Below the pieces are notes generated by a model. The model made no database searches. It had not been told where the DNA came from and saw nothing but the letters and a program-made list of their open reading frames with translations. Position numbers and translations under genes: made by a program. Shown here one piece after another: positions 9,873 through 18,242 of a stretch of DNA of 64,000 nucleotides. Within the stretch, counting starts at the first letter, position 1. Every line of letters starts with the position of its first letter. This stretch comes from Methylococcaceae bacterium (GTDB lineage: Bacteria > Pseudomonadota > Gammaproteobacteria > Methylococcales > Methylomonadaceae), in NCBI GenBank assembly GCA_021647585.1, contig JAKIUK010000009.1:1-64000 (forward strand), in the 5' to 3' direction.

Positions 9873-10008
9873 TAGCTCTACTTTGTCAGATTATAAATGG
9901 GTGCGTTGCACGCACCCAAATTATTTTGTTTCCTTCCATTGCCGAAATGGTGCGTATAACGCACCCTACGGAGATACTTAGGTGATTTAATGGAATAAAG
10001 TAGAATTA
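9873..10008. repeat. MITE-like repeat family B, copy 1
   Basis: The left end TAGCTCTACTTTGTCAGATT and the right end AAAGTAGAATTA are inverted versions of the same terminus. The interior has GGGTGCGTTGCACGCACC and GGTGCGTATAACGCACC, two short hairpins. Close relatives lie at 17262-17351 and 60498-60645. No coding capacity. It begins at the base next to the start codon of the hydrolase gene. Confidence 0.75.
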
Positions 10009-10052
10009 GCTGCGAGGGTTTAAAAATTGCCACAAGTTTGACGCAGATATGA

Positions 10053-11798
10053 TTAGGATAAAACGTGTTTAAAGTCTTCTAAAACCTGAAAATAACTTTC
10101 GTAACTACTGATTTTTCTACCTTCAATAATAAATTCAGCTTTTTTATCATTTTTAAATTCAGCTTGCCATAAACCGCCTGACACTTTACAGTCATCAGCT
10201 ACAACCCGGCTGATACGTTGAATAGATAATTCCTGGTTCAGTATGGAATCAAAATGCCATACTATAATGATTCTATCTTCTTTTTCTATTGTTAACAGCA
10301 TCAGTCGTCTATTTGAACCGATTAGCCAAAATTCTTTGAACGCCTCAGGTTGTATAGGTGGTTCAAAGTGTATATCTGTGTATATAAACTGTGGGGTTTC
10401 ATCTCCCGCCATCATAGTAAAAATATACCGAGCTAAAAAAGGCTTTATTTTTTTTTCAGCCGAACCTGAACTTAGCATGTTTCTTAGCAGCTCAGCGTCA
10501 TTTTTGTCTATATTTAGCTGCATTGTTACACCCAACCGAGGTTCTATTTTTTTGCGCCAGGCCATGACTTTTTTTGCATCTTCAGCATTTCTATCTTCAT
10601 TAATATTGTTTTCAACAAAGCTAATGAGTTTATTAGCTAACTCCTGTTTATCATCAGTGCTAATAAAGGTATTTTCGTATCTTTCAGGATGTGCACTTTT
10701 TCCTTGGGCTATGCAATGATAGATAAAAATTCGATCATATTCATTCCGAATGGGTAAACCACTGATGATTTTCATGGCTTTAGATAAAGTGGCTGATTTA
10801 ACAGGATTGAAATGATAAATTATTTCTGTTAATTCCAGGGCATAAATCCAGTGCTGAGTGCGATAGCGAAAAGAGTTATCTCCAAATATAGTTGATGCCT
10901 GTTCACCGATGATCTCTATCACATCATGGAGCAGGCTTAAGGCATATTTTTCGGAGCCTTTTTTAATTGCATGTTTACCTGCTTCAATAGCAACTGTTTG
11001 AGCAATTCCTACGATTGGATTTGCAGCCATACCAATTCGTAGCACAGGCGTTACAAAGGTTAAGAAAGGCTCGGCTTTTTTGTAATAGCCAATAGTCGTT
11101 GCCGATTTTTGAATATACAAATAGGTTTTTCTAAGATTGTATTCTTTAATATTTATCGGGAAACTATCGACTAAAATCAGTAGTTGCATAGATAATCTAT
11201 TCAGTGATCGCAGCAAGTTTTCAACACTGGTTTCCATTAATGGATGTTGTGAATCGGGGTGATGAATGCGGGCGACTGAATCTATTAAATCAACAATATC
11301 CTCGAACAGTAATTCATTTTTAAATACTTTATTGTTGATATATTTTTTATTGATGATTTTATCAAAAATAATTTCGGCTCTGTCTTGTAATAGTTGAGCG
11401 ACTTCATTATCAAAACATTCATTATTGTCAGCATCCTGCCATCCGTCTTCATCAGGGAATTCGAGATAGTGTTGATATAACGTTAATTTCTGTTTAATGT
11501 CTTTTTCTTTTTGAGCTAATAAAACGACTCTGGCTTGATAATCTTTTTGTTGCAGTTGTAGCTTTTCTTCGTCTTCCTTTATTTTTCTTTCCAGGTAACA
11601 CAATCTCAAGTTTTCGCTACTTTGCTGACGAAAAAAAACAATAACAAGACTGCTGAAAAAAATAATCATACTACAGGCGTAAAACCCCCATTTCCAGTGG
11701 CCTAAGTCTAGGGTTTTAGACAGCATGAAAGTTGATCCGAGGATGAAAACGAAGCTTGAAAATAATAAAAAAATAGAAAATTTATAAATATACTTCAT
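10053..11798 (-). CDS. Uncharacterised membrane protein with coiled coil
   Basis: 581 residues. Two N-terminal membrane helices (about 7-29 and 38-57) are followed by a Glu/Lys/Gln-rich coiled coil (about 62-110). A long, mostly helical body runs to about residue 430, including a Gly/Ala-rich hydrophobic stretch (about 245-275) that could be membrane-associated. The C-terminal 100 residues are predicted beta-rich with a final helix and vaguely resemble a PH-like fold; that is only an impression. AGAGG precedes the ATG. The gene stands alone between a MITE and a divergent pair. I do not recognise the family and propose no function. Confidence 0.75.
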   Translation of the reverse strand: MKYIYKFSIFLLFSSFVFILGSTFMLSKTLDLGHWKWGFYACSMIIFFSSLVIVFFRQQSSENLRLCYLERKIKEDEEKLQLQQKDYQARVVLLAQKEKDIKQKLTLYQHYLEFPDEDGWQDADNNECFDNEVAQLLQDRAEIIFDKIINKKYINNKVFKNELLFEDIVDLIDSVARIHHPDSQHPLMETSVENLLRSLNRLSMQLLILVDSFPINIKEYNLRKTYLYIQKSATTIGYYKKAEPFLTFVTPVLRIGMAANPIVGIAQTVAIEAGKHAIKKGSEKYALSLLHDVIEIIGEQASTIFGDNSFRYRTQHWIYALELTEIIYHFNPVKSATLSKAMKIISGLPIRNEYDRIFIYHCIAQGKSAHPERYENTFISTDDKQELANKLISFVENNINEDRNAEDAKKVMAWRKKIEPRLGVTMQLNIDKNDAELLRNMLSSGSAEKKIKPFLARYIFTMMAGDETPQFIYTDIHFEPPIQPEAFKEFWLIGSNRRLMLLTIEKEDRIIIVWHFDSILNQELSIQRISRVVADDCKVSGGLWQAEFKNDKKAEFIIEGRKISSYESYFQVLEDFKHVLS

Positions 11799-12061
11799 TT
11801 AAAAACCTCTGTTCTAGCATAACAAAACGACTTTAATGAAAAAACTAAAATCACCTAATGACATATGATTTTAAGACAATATACAGAGTAATTTGAGTTG
11901 GAAGTATAATTGATCTTTAGAAAATGTTCATTATTTTGCTAGGTTTGTAACGCTGACTATAATAAACGATAACAATAATCGCAATATGGGCTGGTTTTTA
12001 TTCTGGCAAACATGGGGATATAAGTTAGATAGAAACATCAACAAAGGGGTTTAAGTTACAG

Positions 12062-12478
12062 ATGAAAGAAAATAACAAAGTTTCTGCTGCTAGTCATTTA
12101 TTGGTGGGGTCTGGAAAAAGCAGTCGTTTGTCTGCAATGCGGAATAAAGCACAACAACCAAAAAATAGAGTAGAACTAGATGGTAATAAAACCAGACAAC
12201 CGATTATTGCAGGATTAAATCAGCAACAGACGGTTGCTTTACAAAAAACCAGTATTACCATAGATGAGAGGATGACTCAGATGATGAGTTCATATCCGGC
12301 GGGTAAGAAAAAGACATTCTTCAAGTTAAAATTTGGCGTTAATGCAGAAAAAATAAAAGTAATGGCTATCAAGGACATATTTATTTTGTTGAATTTGGAT
12401 TCAGCTAAAATTCAACATTTTCGGTTAATTGAAAATCTGGACCTTAATGGAAAAACCGTAGAGTCTGACGAAGCATGA
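12062..12478 (+). CDS. Hypothetical protein upstream of BASS transporter
   Basis: 138 residues. The basic, low-complexity N-terminal half (many Lys, Gln, Asn, Ser; about 1-85) has no signal peptide and is probably disordered. The more ordered C-terminal half (about 86-138, FKLKFGVNAEKIKVMAIKDI onward) may be a small helical domain. The stop overlaps the start of the next gene by 4 bases (ATGA), so translation is probably coupled. AAAGGGG occurs about 15 bases before the ATG, a longer spacing than usual. Function not recognised. Confidence 0.6.
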   Translation: MKENNKVSAASHLLVGSGKSSRLSAMRNKAQQPKNRVELDGNKTRQPIIAGLNQQQTVALQKTSITIDERMTQMMSSYPAGKKKTFFKLKFGVNAEKIKVMAIKDIFILLNLDSAKIQHFRLIENLDLNGKTVESDEA

Positions 12479-13380
12479 TTCATAAAATAGTTAATTTATT
12501 TCCTTTTTGGGCAATTATTCTTTCAGCCATTGCTTTTTTTAATCCGGAACTGTTTTCATCTTTCAAAAGCACCATAGTACCTTTACTGTCGTTAGTCATG
12601 TTTAGTATGGGAATGACTTTATCCTGGAGAGACTTTCAACAGGTTATAAAAAAACCACTGGTTATCGTCTGTGCAGCGAGTATTCAGTTTTTACTCATGC
12701 CTTTTTTTGCTTATGTAATCTCTATAATACTTAATCTATCGATAGAGTTGATGACAGGTATGATATTGGTTGGAGCCAGTGCCGGAGGAACCGCATCTAA
12801 TGTCATTTGTTATTTGGCAAAAGGGGATGTGGCGTTGTCTATTTTAATGACAGTGGTTTCTACTTTAGCGGCTGTAATTTTGATGCCAGCACTAACTTTT
12901 TTGTATCTGAACCAAGTGGTACCGGTACCTGTTGAAGAAATGCTGAAAAGCATTTTGTTAATAGTCTTGCTTCCCGTTTTGATGGGTACCTTACTCAATA
13001 GTTTTTTTAGACGCGGGTTAACAATTATTCAACCGCTTTTTCCTTTGTTATCTTCTTTTTCCATTGTATTTATAATTGCCATTATTGTTGCTCTCAATCA
13101 AAATAATTTGAGTAATCTGGCTTTACCCGTGTTAGTCGCAGTATGTCTACATAATTTGCTAGGCCTTATTGCTGGATATGGTATTCCCTGGCTTTTTAAA
13201 TATGATGCGCGTACATGCCGTACAGTTTGTATAGAAGTAGCAATGCAAAATTCCGGCTTAAGTGTCGCATTGGCAGTAAAATATTTTTCAATAACAGCCG
13301 CATTACCCGGCGCTCTATTTAGTATTTGGCATAATATTTCAGGGAGCTTGCTTGCGTTATATTGGCGCAGTAGAGAGTGA
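12475..13380 (+). CDS. Bile acid:sodium symporter (BASS) family transporter
   Basis: 301 residues, almost entirely membrane helices (about nine or ten). Family signatures include FSMGMTLSWRDF near residue 45 and GASAGGTASNVICYLAKGD near 100-118, corresponding to the conserved cation- and substrate-binding crossover region. A second conserved segment, EVAMQNSGLSVALA, lies near residue 255. The BASS family moves organic anions such as bile acids, pantothenate or keto-acids with sodium; the substrate here cannot be read from sequence. It is translationally coupled to the preceding hypothetical gene by a 4-base overlap. Length is normal for bacterial members. Confidence 0.9.
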   Translation: MIHKIVNLFPFWAIILSAIAFFNPELFSSFKSTIVPLLSLVMFSMGMTLSWRDFQQVIKKPLVIVCAASIQFLLMPFFAYVISIILNLSIELMTGMILVGASAGGTASNVICYLAKGDVALSILMTVVSTLAAVILMPALTFLYLNQVVPVPVEEMLKSILLIVLLPVLMGTLLNSFFRRGLTIIQPLFPLLSSFSIVFIIAIIVALNQNNLSNLALPVLVAVCLHNLLGLIAGYGIPWLFKYDARTCRTVCIEVAMQNSGLSVALAVKYFSITAALPGALFSIWHNISGSLLALYWRSRE

Positions 13381-13626
13381 TTGTTTAGGGCTGTAGTTTA
13401 CAATTGATTATAGAAACAGCATGATTTGAATTTTTACTATTGAATTTATGATTTAAGCAAGTTGGTTCTTTGGTTTTATAATTGGTCATATTTCTTGCAA
13501 TAGCTTAACTTTATTGTGTTGACATCTTTTTACCTAGCAAATAGAATCAGGATTTAATGAGGTATAGGTTGATTCCTGAATTGCAGGCTAATATCAATGT
13601 TATGTGTTAAGGAATAATTTGGAAGG

Positions 13627-14601
13627 ATGCTAGAATTTTTTACAAAACCAGACAGAATCATCCTCTCGTATAAGGGAGAACAAATAGGTTCAAAATGGAT
13701 TTATTCTGAGCTTGATAAAAAAGGCTCTTTAATACTTAGTAGAACATTTACTCTAAGCAACAAGGAGTTGATATCGACTCAAGATTTAGATGATGAAGAT
13801 GCTCCAGTAAATTTTGCAATTGCTACTCGTGATGGGGAATACTACAAGTTTTCTCAAGATGTATTCGGGATAGAAAATAATCTTTATATTCATAAGGGTA
13901 TAAAATTAACGAGAAAAATTTTTATTGCTGAACGAAATATTTCTGTATTTTCTAAATTAAGTTATATTTCTGGTGAAACGATCTATGTTGGTGGTAATGA
14001 ACAGGGGTCAATTCCAGAAGCAGCATTTTTGGAATTGATAAATAACTTTCCTAATTCATATGAGCTTACAAAATATGCTCGTGCTAGAGTAAGTGCAATT
14101 ATTTCATCATATTTGAATACAAAGGAGAACTACGAAGAAAAATATCAGAAATACATGAACAAGAAGGTAAGTAAAAAAGGAGATGATATTCAGACGATTG
14201 TCGCTGATGCTGAAATTGCAAAATATAAAATTTTACTTGAAAAATTAAACTCCATGCTTAACGATGAAATTTCATATTCAGAAGCTCAATGGCAGGATGA
14301 AATTCTACAGATAATTCTTTTACTCTATCCTAAATATATTCATGTTTTTAAGGAATCTTTGGTTCGAGATATCTACAATAATAAAGATAGAAAGGTTGAC
14401 TTCCTTCTTGTTGATTCAACAGGAAATATTGATATTATTGAAATAAAAAAACCATTTGATAAATGCATTGTTACTCAGAGAACTTACCGCGATAATTATA
14501 TTCCATTACGAGAATTATCAGGAACTGTAATGCAAATAGAAAAGTACATTTTCTATTTAAAGAAGTGGGGTAAAAAAGGGGAGGAAAAGCTTACTAATTA
14601 G
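13627..14601 (+). pseudogene. sduA: Shedu-type defence nuclease (SduA), 3'-truncated by IS
   Basis: 324 residues remain, after a clear ribosome binding site (GGAAGG). The C-terminal part (from about residue 218) is a Shedu/DUF4263 nuclease: Asp258 in RKVDFLLVD and Glu272-Ile-Lys274 in IIEIKKP form a PD-(D/E)xK site. The family motif YRDNYIPLRELSG follows, then a conserved helix QIEKYIFYLKKWGKKGEEKL. The frame ends three codons later at TAG, and bases TTAG of that stop are the terminal inverted repeat of the insertion sequence at 14598. Family members continue beyond this helix (from memory roughly 50-60 residues), so the end is missing. The N-terminal part (1-215) is the variable sensor region. 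Shedu is an established antiphage nuclease; this copy is probably inactive. Confidence 0.8.
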
Positions 14602-16489
14602 TGCCTGACCGAAAAAGCAGAAACCTGAACAAGGCCCACAAAATATCGACTTAAGCTGCTTACTAGCTGCTTTAAATTTCGGCAAACTCAGACGCAAAGC
14701 CCCATTGTTCTGTCCATAGGGTGCTAAAAACCATTTTTTGGATACAGCTAGCCTGCCATCTCGCTTTTTATCGATCCGTTCTTTTTGATTAAGCCGCTTG
14801 TTTTTTTGCTTCGAGTAATTTCCTTTCCCTATCTCGTACAATACAGCCAAGCTGTTGAATATTTCGAGACAACACGGCTAACGCTGCGTAACGTTTAAAT
14901 CCTTCTATCCCATGATCAGGGCATTTGTTCAAACCATGCACTTGTAATGCATTAATGGCGGACTCAACAGCCGAGTGTTGCTTTTTTGCCTGGACAAACT
15001 CTTCATCATATTCTCGTATTTTATCTGCACTGGATAATCGGCCCTTCTTCGGTAACACGACGTGTTTCAATTTTTCTTTCAGCTGCTGCTGGTTTTCAAC
15101 ACTATGAAAACCTTTGTCAAAACTGCAGGCATTAAAACTTGGAAAGTTGAGTTGTGTAGCATTGACCATTTCCAGCGCTATTTTGTCATCTGTTTCCTTT
15201 TGCATGACACGATGATGTAATATAAATCCGTGTGTGTCTTCCATAATACACATCCGTATTCCCAGTTCTACAGGCACACCGGCTTTGCCTTTGCTGATCC
15301 ATTCAGTATGCGGCTGAAACAGGGAAAAGACCTTTTCAGCATGCGGTATCTTTTCTCCCTCGATCACACGACGCTTGATTTGATCAATCTGGCGATCAGC
15401 ATGTTGGCTGAAAATAGAAAGGTCAGACAATAGAACCTCTGGGATCTTATACGTGTTTTTTAATAATTCTACGCTGCGGCCTACTCGGTTCAAATAAAAT
15501 TGTGCTAAATCAATATAGGCTTGATGTGCTTCACAAATTTTTGCTTCCTTTGCCCGTTTTTTGCTTTCGTCTTTGGAAGTAGAGTGGCGAAGTTTTTGAA
15601 TTTTCCGGTACTGTGCTTTAAATCGACCCAGGTTGCACTGATGTTGCCGCCATTCTGGTAATGCATAGTCTTTACTCCAGTAAACACAGTCTCGAATCAG
15701 TACCCGGATCGCATCATAAAGCAGATTAATGTCGGTTGGAAAGTGCACATCCGTTTTCAGTACAAACGAATCACATCGGCCTCGGATCAAGTGGTGAATA
15801 TCAATATCCAGCAATTGATACCCGGCTCGAATGACTTCCACATTAATACGAGTCATGATCTCGGGCGTAAACAACGCCAAGTTGTCCTTTAACGTTTGTA
15901 AACGATAATCCTTATCGGTTGAAAACAGTCCGTGCCCCAGCATCATTCGGAGTGTTCTATGCTGGTTGGCGAGCTCTTGAATACGATCATAATCGGCACC
16001 TAAACCTAAGCGCAAGGTACCCAATACCAAAATACACCACTGATCCATACCTGGACGTCCTTTGTTGGCATCGACGGCAACAGAACTGGCGGAGTCATTG
16101 GCCTCTTTGTGTGGAATGACCTCTTCTAGGATTTTGAACACTGCTTTTCTTAAGGGCGGGGTCGTATAAATATGCTGTAAGCCGAGTAAAATTACTGGAA
16201 TGTCATCTCGAGATGTCACATCAATGATGATGTCGGCAATATCGGTTTGCCCGATTTGCATTTGTGGTGATTTGACGGTTCTCATGGGTTGGTTAGTAGT
16301 GAAGTTTTCGGAGATTTAATGAATATTCTGGTTTCAGCCTTATTCGACTTGAACAACAATCTATTAATATCAACAGCTTGTACAGTTTTTGGATTAATTC
16401 TGAATTTTATAGTGGTGAATCTTCAAATCAATATTTTACCATAAGTATTTGTATTACAATGATAATATAGTTTCTCGGTCAGGCACTAA
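14598..16489 (-). mobile_element. ISNCY-like insertion sequence, 1.9 kb
   Basis: Bounded by terminal inverted repeats: TTAGTGCCTGACCGA at 14598 and its exact complement TCGGTCAGGCACTAA ending at 16489 (15 perfect, with AAA matching beyond one mismatch). It contains one transposase gene (14789-16285, minus). No unambiguous target duplication is seen. CTAA occurs just left of the element (14594-14597) and inside the right terminus (16486-16489), but the sequences beyond do not match. The two flanks belong to different genes (Shedu on the left, BrnT on the right), so this is not a simple insertion. Confidence 0.88.
14789..16285 (-). CDS. ISNCY-family transposase
   Basis: 498 residues with the family start MRTV...MQIGQTDIADI, then SRDDIPVILLGLQHIY, GRPGMDQWCILVLGTLRLGL, DRIQELANQHRTLRMMLGHG and a C-terminal catalytic half with SFDKGFHS and the terminal helical region. 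This arrangement is that of the ISNCY (ISDol1-type) transposases. The frame is uninterrupted, so the enzyme may be active. About 190 bases separate the stop from the left end of the element and about 200 bases separate the start from the right end. Confidence 0.88.
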   Translation of the reverse strand: MRTVKSPQMQIGQTDIADIIIDVTSRDDIPVILLGLQHIYTTPPLRKAVFKILEEVIPHKEANDSASSVAVDANKGRPGMDQWCILVLGTLRLGLGADYDRIQELANQHRTLRMMLGHGLFSTDKDYRLQTLKDNLALFTPEIMTRINVEVIRAGYQLLDIDIHHLIRGRCDSFVLKTDVHFPTDINLLYDAIRVLIRDCVYWSKDYALPEWRQHQCNLGRFKAQYRKIQKLRHSTSKDESKKRAKEAKICEAHQAYIDLAQFYLNRVGRSVELLKNTYKIPEVLLSDLSIFSQHADRQIDQIKRRVIEGEKIPHAEKVFSLFQPHTEWISKGKAGVPVELGIRMCIMEDTHGFILHHRVMQKETDDKIALEMVNATQLNFPSFNACSFDKGFHSVENQQQLKEKLKHVVLPKKGRLSSADKIREYDEEFVQAKKQHSAVESAINALQVHGLNKCPDHGIEGFKRYAALAVLSRNIQQLGCIVRDRERKLLEAKKQAA

Positions 16490-16742
16490 GTAGCATCAAA
16501 TAAAACATGGAGTTACCTTTGAAGAGGCGCAGTCTGTATTTTACGATGATTTCGCCATCCACTTCTTTGATGATGAAAATTCAGAACTAGAAGACAGGTT
16601 TCTTATACTAGGTCATAGTAACCAATCAAGGATATTACTTATCTGCCACAGTGAAAAAGAGTCAGGTGATCTCATTCGAATAATTTCTGCACGTAAAGCA
16701 ACAGCAAACGTGCGAAAGCTCTATAAAGGTGAAGCAGAATGA
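16490..16742 (+). pseudogene. brnT: BrnT toxin, 5'-truncated at IS junction
   Basis: An open frame from 16494 to the TGA at 16740-16742 reads HQIKHGVTFEEAQ and continues with FFDDENSELEDRF, RILLICHSEK and RIISARKAT, the conserved core and tail of BrnT, a type II RNase toxin. The first 15 or so residues of the family (start codon, first strand) are absent. An in-frame TAG at 16491-16493, next to the IS end, precedes the remnant and no start codon is available. The stop overlaps the BrnA start by ATGA. Loss of the N-terminus should inactivate the toxin. Confidence 0.8.
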
Positions 16743-16963
16743 AAAAAGAATATGATTTATCTAAAATGAAATCACGTAAAAACCCCTATGCATCTAAGCT
16801 TAAAAAGCCAGTAACAATGAGGCTTGGTGAGGATGTAATTAACTACTTTAAGGCCATGGCTGAGGATTCAGGTGTACCATACCAAAGCTTAATTAATTTG
16901 TATCTTCGTGATTGTATTTCACAGCATCGCAAAGTTGATATATCGTGGAATCAAAAGCCCTAA
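16739..16963 (+). CDS. brnA: BrnA-type antitoxin
   Basis: 74 residues, starting within the overlapping ATGA of the brnT remnant. The basic N-terminus is followed by KPVTMRLGEDVINYFKAMAEDSGVPYQSLINLYLRDC, a ribbon-helix-helix DNA-binding domain as in BrnA. The family antitoxin neutralises BrnT and represses the brnTA promoter. Here the partner toxin and the promoter region are cut away by the insertion sequence, so BrnA is an orphan whose expression would depend on read-through from the IS or a new promoter. Confidence 0.8.
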   Translation: MKKEYDLSKMKSRKNPYASKLKKPVTMRLGEDVINYFKAMAEDSGVPYQSLINLYLRDCISQHRKVDISWNQKP

Positions 16964-17381
16964 CAATTAGCTCAATATTGACAGGCGCAAAAGACGTGTC
17001 TGCAAGTTAGCAAGGCGTTTGATAAGGCGCTTAAATGCGTAATAAAACCTGATACGACTTTTACCCGTTTGATGATATCAACATTACCTTTATTAGCATT
17101 TTCCTTAAAATACTGAGTAATGAATGGTCGAACTCTATGCATATTTTAAATGGCATGCACAGCCAGTCCAAGTGATACTCAGCCCACCTGCACCACATAC
17201 CTTCCCTCTCAAAAAGGGAGTGCTGGTAGCTTCTGCTGAGGGCAATAAACTACCAGCTATATCTTATTGTCAGATTAAAAATGTAGGGTGCGTTTAACGC
17301 ACCGAAGATACTTTTGTATAGTATCCATTCAAATGTGGCAAAGTAGAATTAGCCACTATTAGATAGACCAGAGCAACATCC
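16964..17381. other. Intergenic stretch, 418 bases, with MITE copy
   Basis: No credible gene. The segment contains a degraded family-B MITE (17262-17351). A second short inverted pair, CTGGTAGCTTCTGC...CTACCAGC around 17222-17258, could form a hairpin. As the giant gene ends here on the minus strand, either hairpin could contribute to transcript termination, though no T-run is present. Confidence 0.5.
17262..17351. repeat. MITE-like repeat family B, copy 2 (shortened)
   Basis: The right part, GAAGATACTTTTGTATAGTA then TCCATTCAAATGTGGCAAAG and TAGAATTA, is nearly identical to the 60498-60645 copy. The left part keeps GTCAGATTAAAAATGTAGGG and the hairpin GGTGCGTTTAACGCACC. About 50 bases of the interior are missing relative to the longer copy and the left terminus is eroded. 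Confidence 0.7.
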
Positions 17382-18242
17382 TTATAGCAAAGGCTGTTTA
17401 ACAGGTTGAATGGTCCAAGCTGTTGGTAATCCACCTACTGCGTTCAATGTTCTAAGGACACCATCCATCTGATACATGGCGAGAAAACCATTGGACTTCC
17501 TGATCAAAATATCCGCTTTTCCGTCACCACCAAAATCGCCAACTTGTTCTATGCTCCAATCCAGAGGGAGGCCACCTATTGGGTGTAGTGTTCGGCTGGC
17601 ACCATTCATCTGATACATGGCGAGAAATCCATTGGATTTACGGATTAATATGTCGGCTTTTCCATCGCCGCTGAAATCAGCAACACCTTTGACTTTCCAA
17701 TCATTTGATAATCCTCCCACAGGAATCAGACTTCGAACTGCACCATTCATCTGATACATGGCAAGAAAACCATTGAGTTTACGGATCAAGATATCCGCTT
17801 TACCATCACCACCAAAATCTCCAATTCCTTTTACAGTCCAGTCGCTGGAAAGTCCACCCACTGCCCTCAGGCTTCGAGTCGCACCATTCATTTCATACAT
17901 CGCTAGAAATCCATTGGTTTTCCGGATTAAAATATCAGCGTTTCCGTCACCGCCAAAATCACCAACGCCTTCCACCGTCCAGTCATTGGAGAGCCCTCCC
18001 ACTGCACTCAAGCTTCGAGTCGCCCCATTCATTTCATACATGGCTAGAAACCCATTGGTTTTCCGGATTAAAATATCAGCGTTCCCATCACCGCCAAAGT
18101 CACCTATACCATCAACTGTCCATTCATTAGGGAGCCCACCCACTGCACCTAAAGTTCGAGTCGCACCATTCATTTCATACATCGCTAGAAAACCATTGGT
18201 TTTCCGGATTAAAATATCAGCGTTTCCATCACCGCCAAAGTC
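17382..18242 (-). repeat. Six tandem 141-base coding repeats
   Basis: The 3' end of the giant gene consists of six copies of a 47-residue unit with the pattern DFGGDGxADILIRKxNGFLA then MYxMNG, about 15 variable residues, and a Trp near position 41. The first three units are nearly identical (NADILIRKTNGF, YEMNGATR). The last three form a second subset (KADILIRK, YQM). This suggests recent amplification of units within the gene. Each unit carries a DxxGDGxxD calcium-binding-like motif. Confidence 0.9.

Noticed and set aside
14557..14850. A 97-residue minus-strand frame across the left end of the IS
   Set aside because: It spans the IS boundary and the transposase 3' end in another frame; an artefact of the junction.
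17382..18242. Regular repeats that might look like a CRISPR array
   Set aside because: The unit is 141 bases of coding sequence without unique spacers; it encodes VCBS/FG-GAP-like protein repeats.
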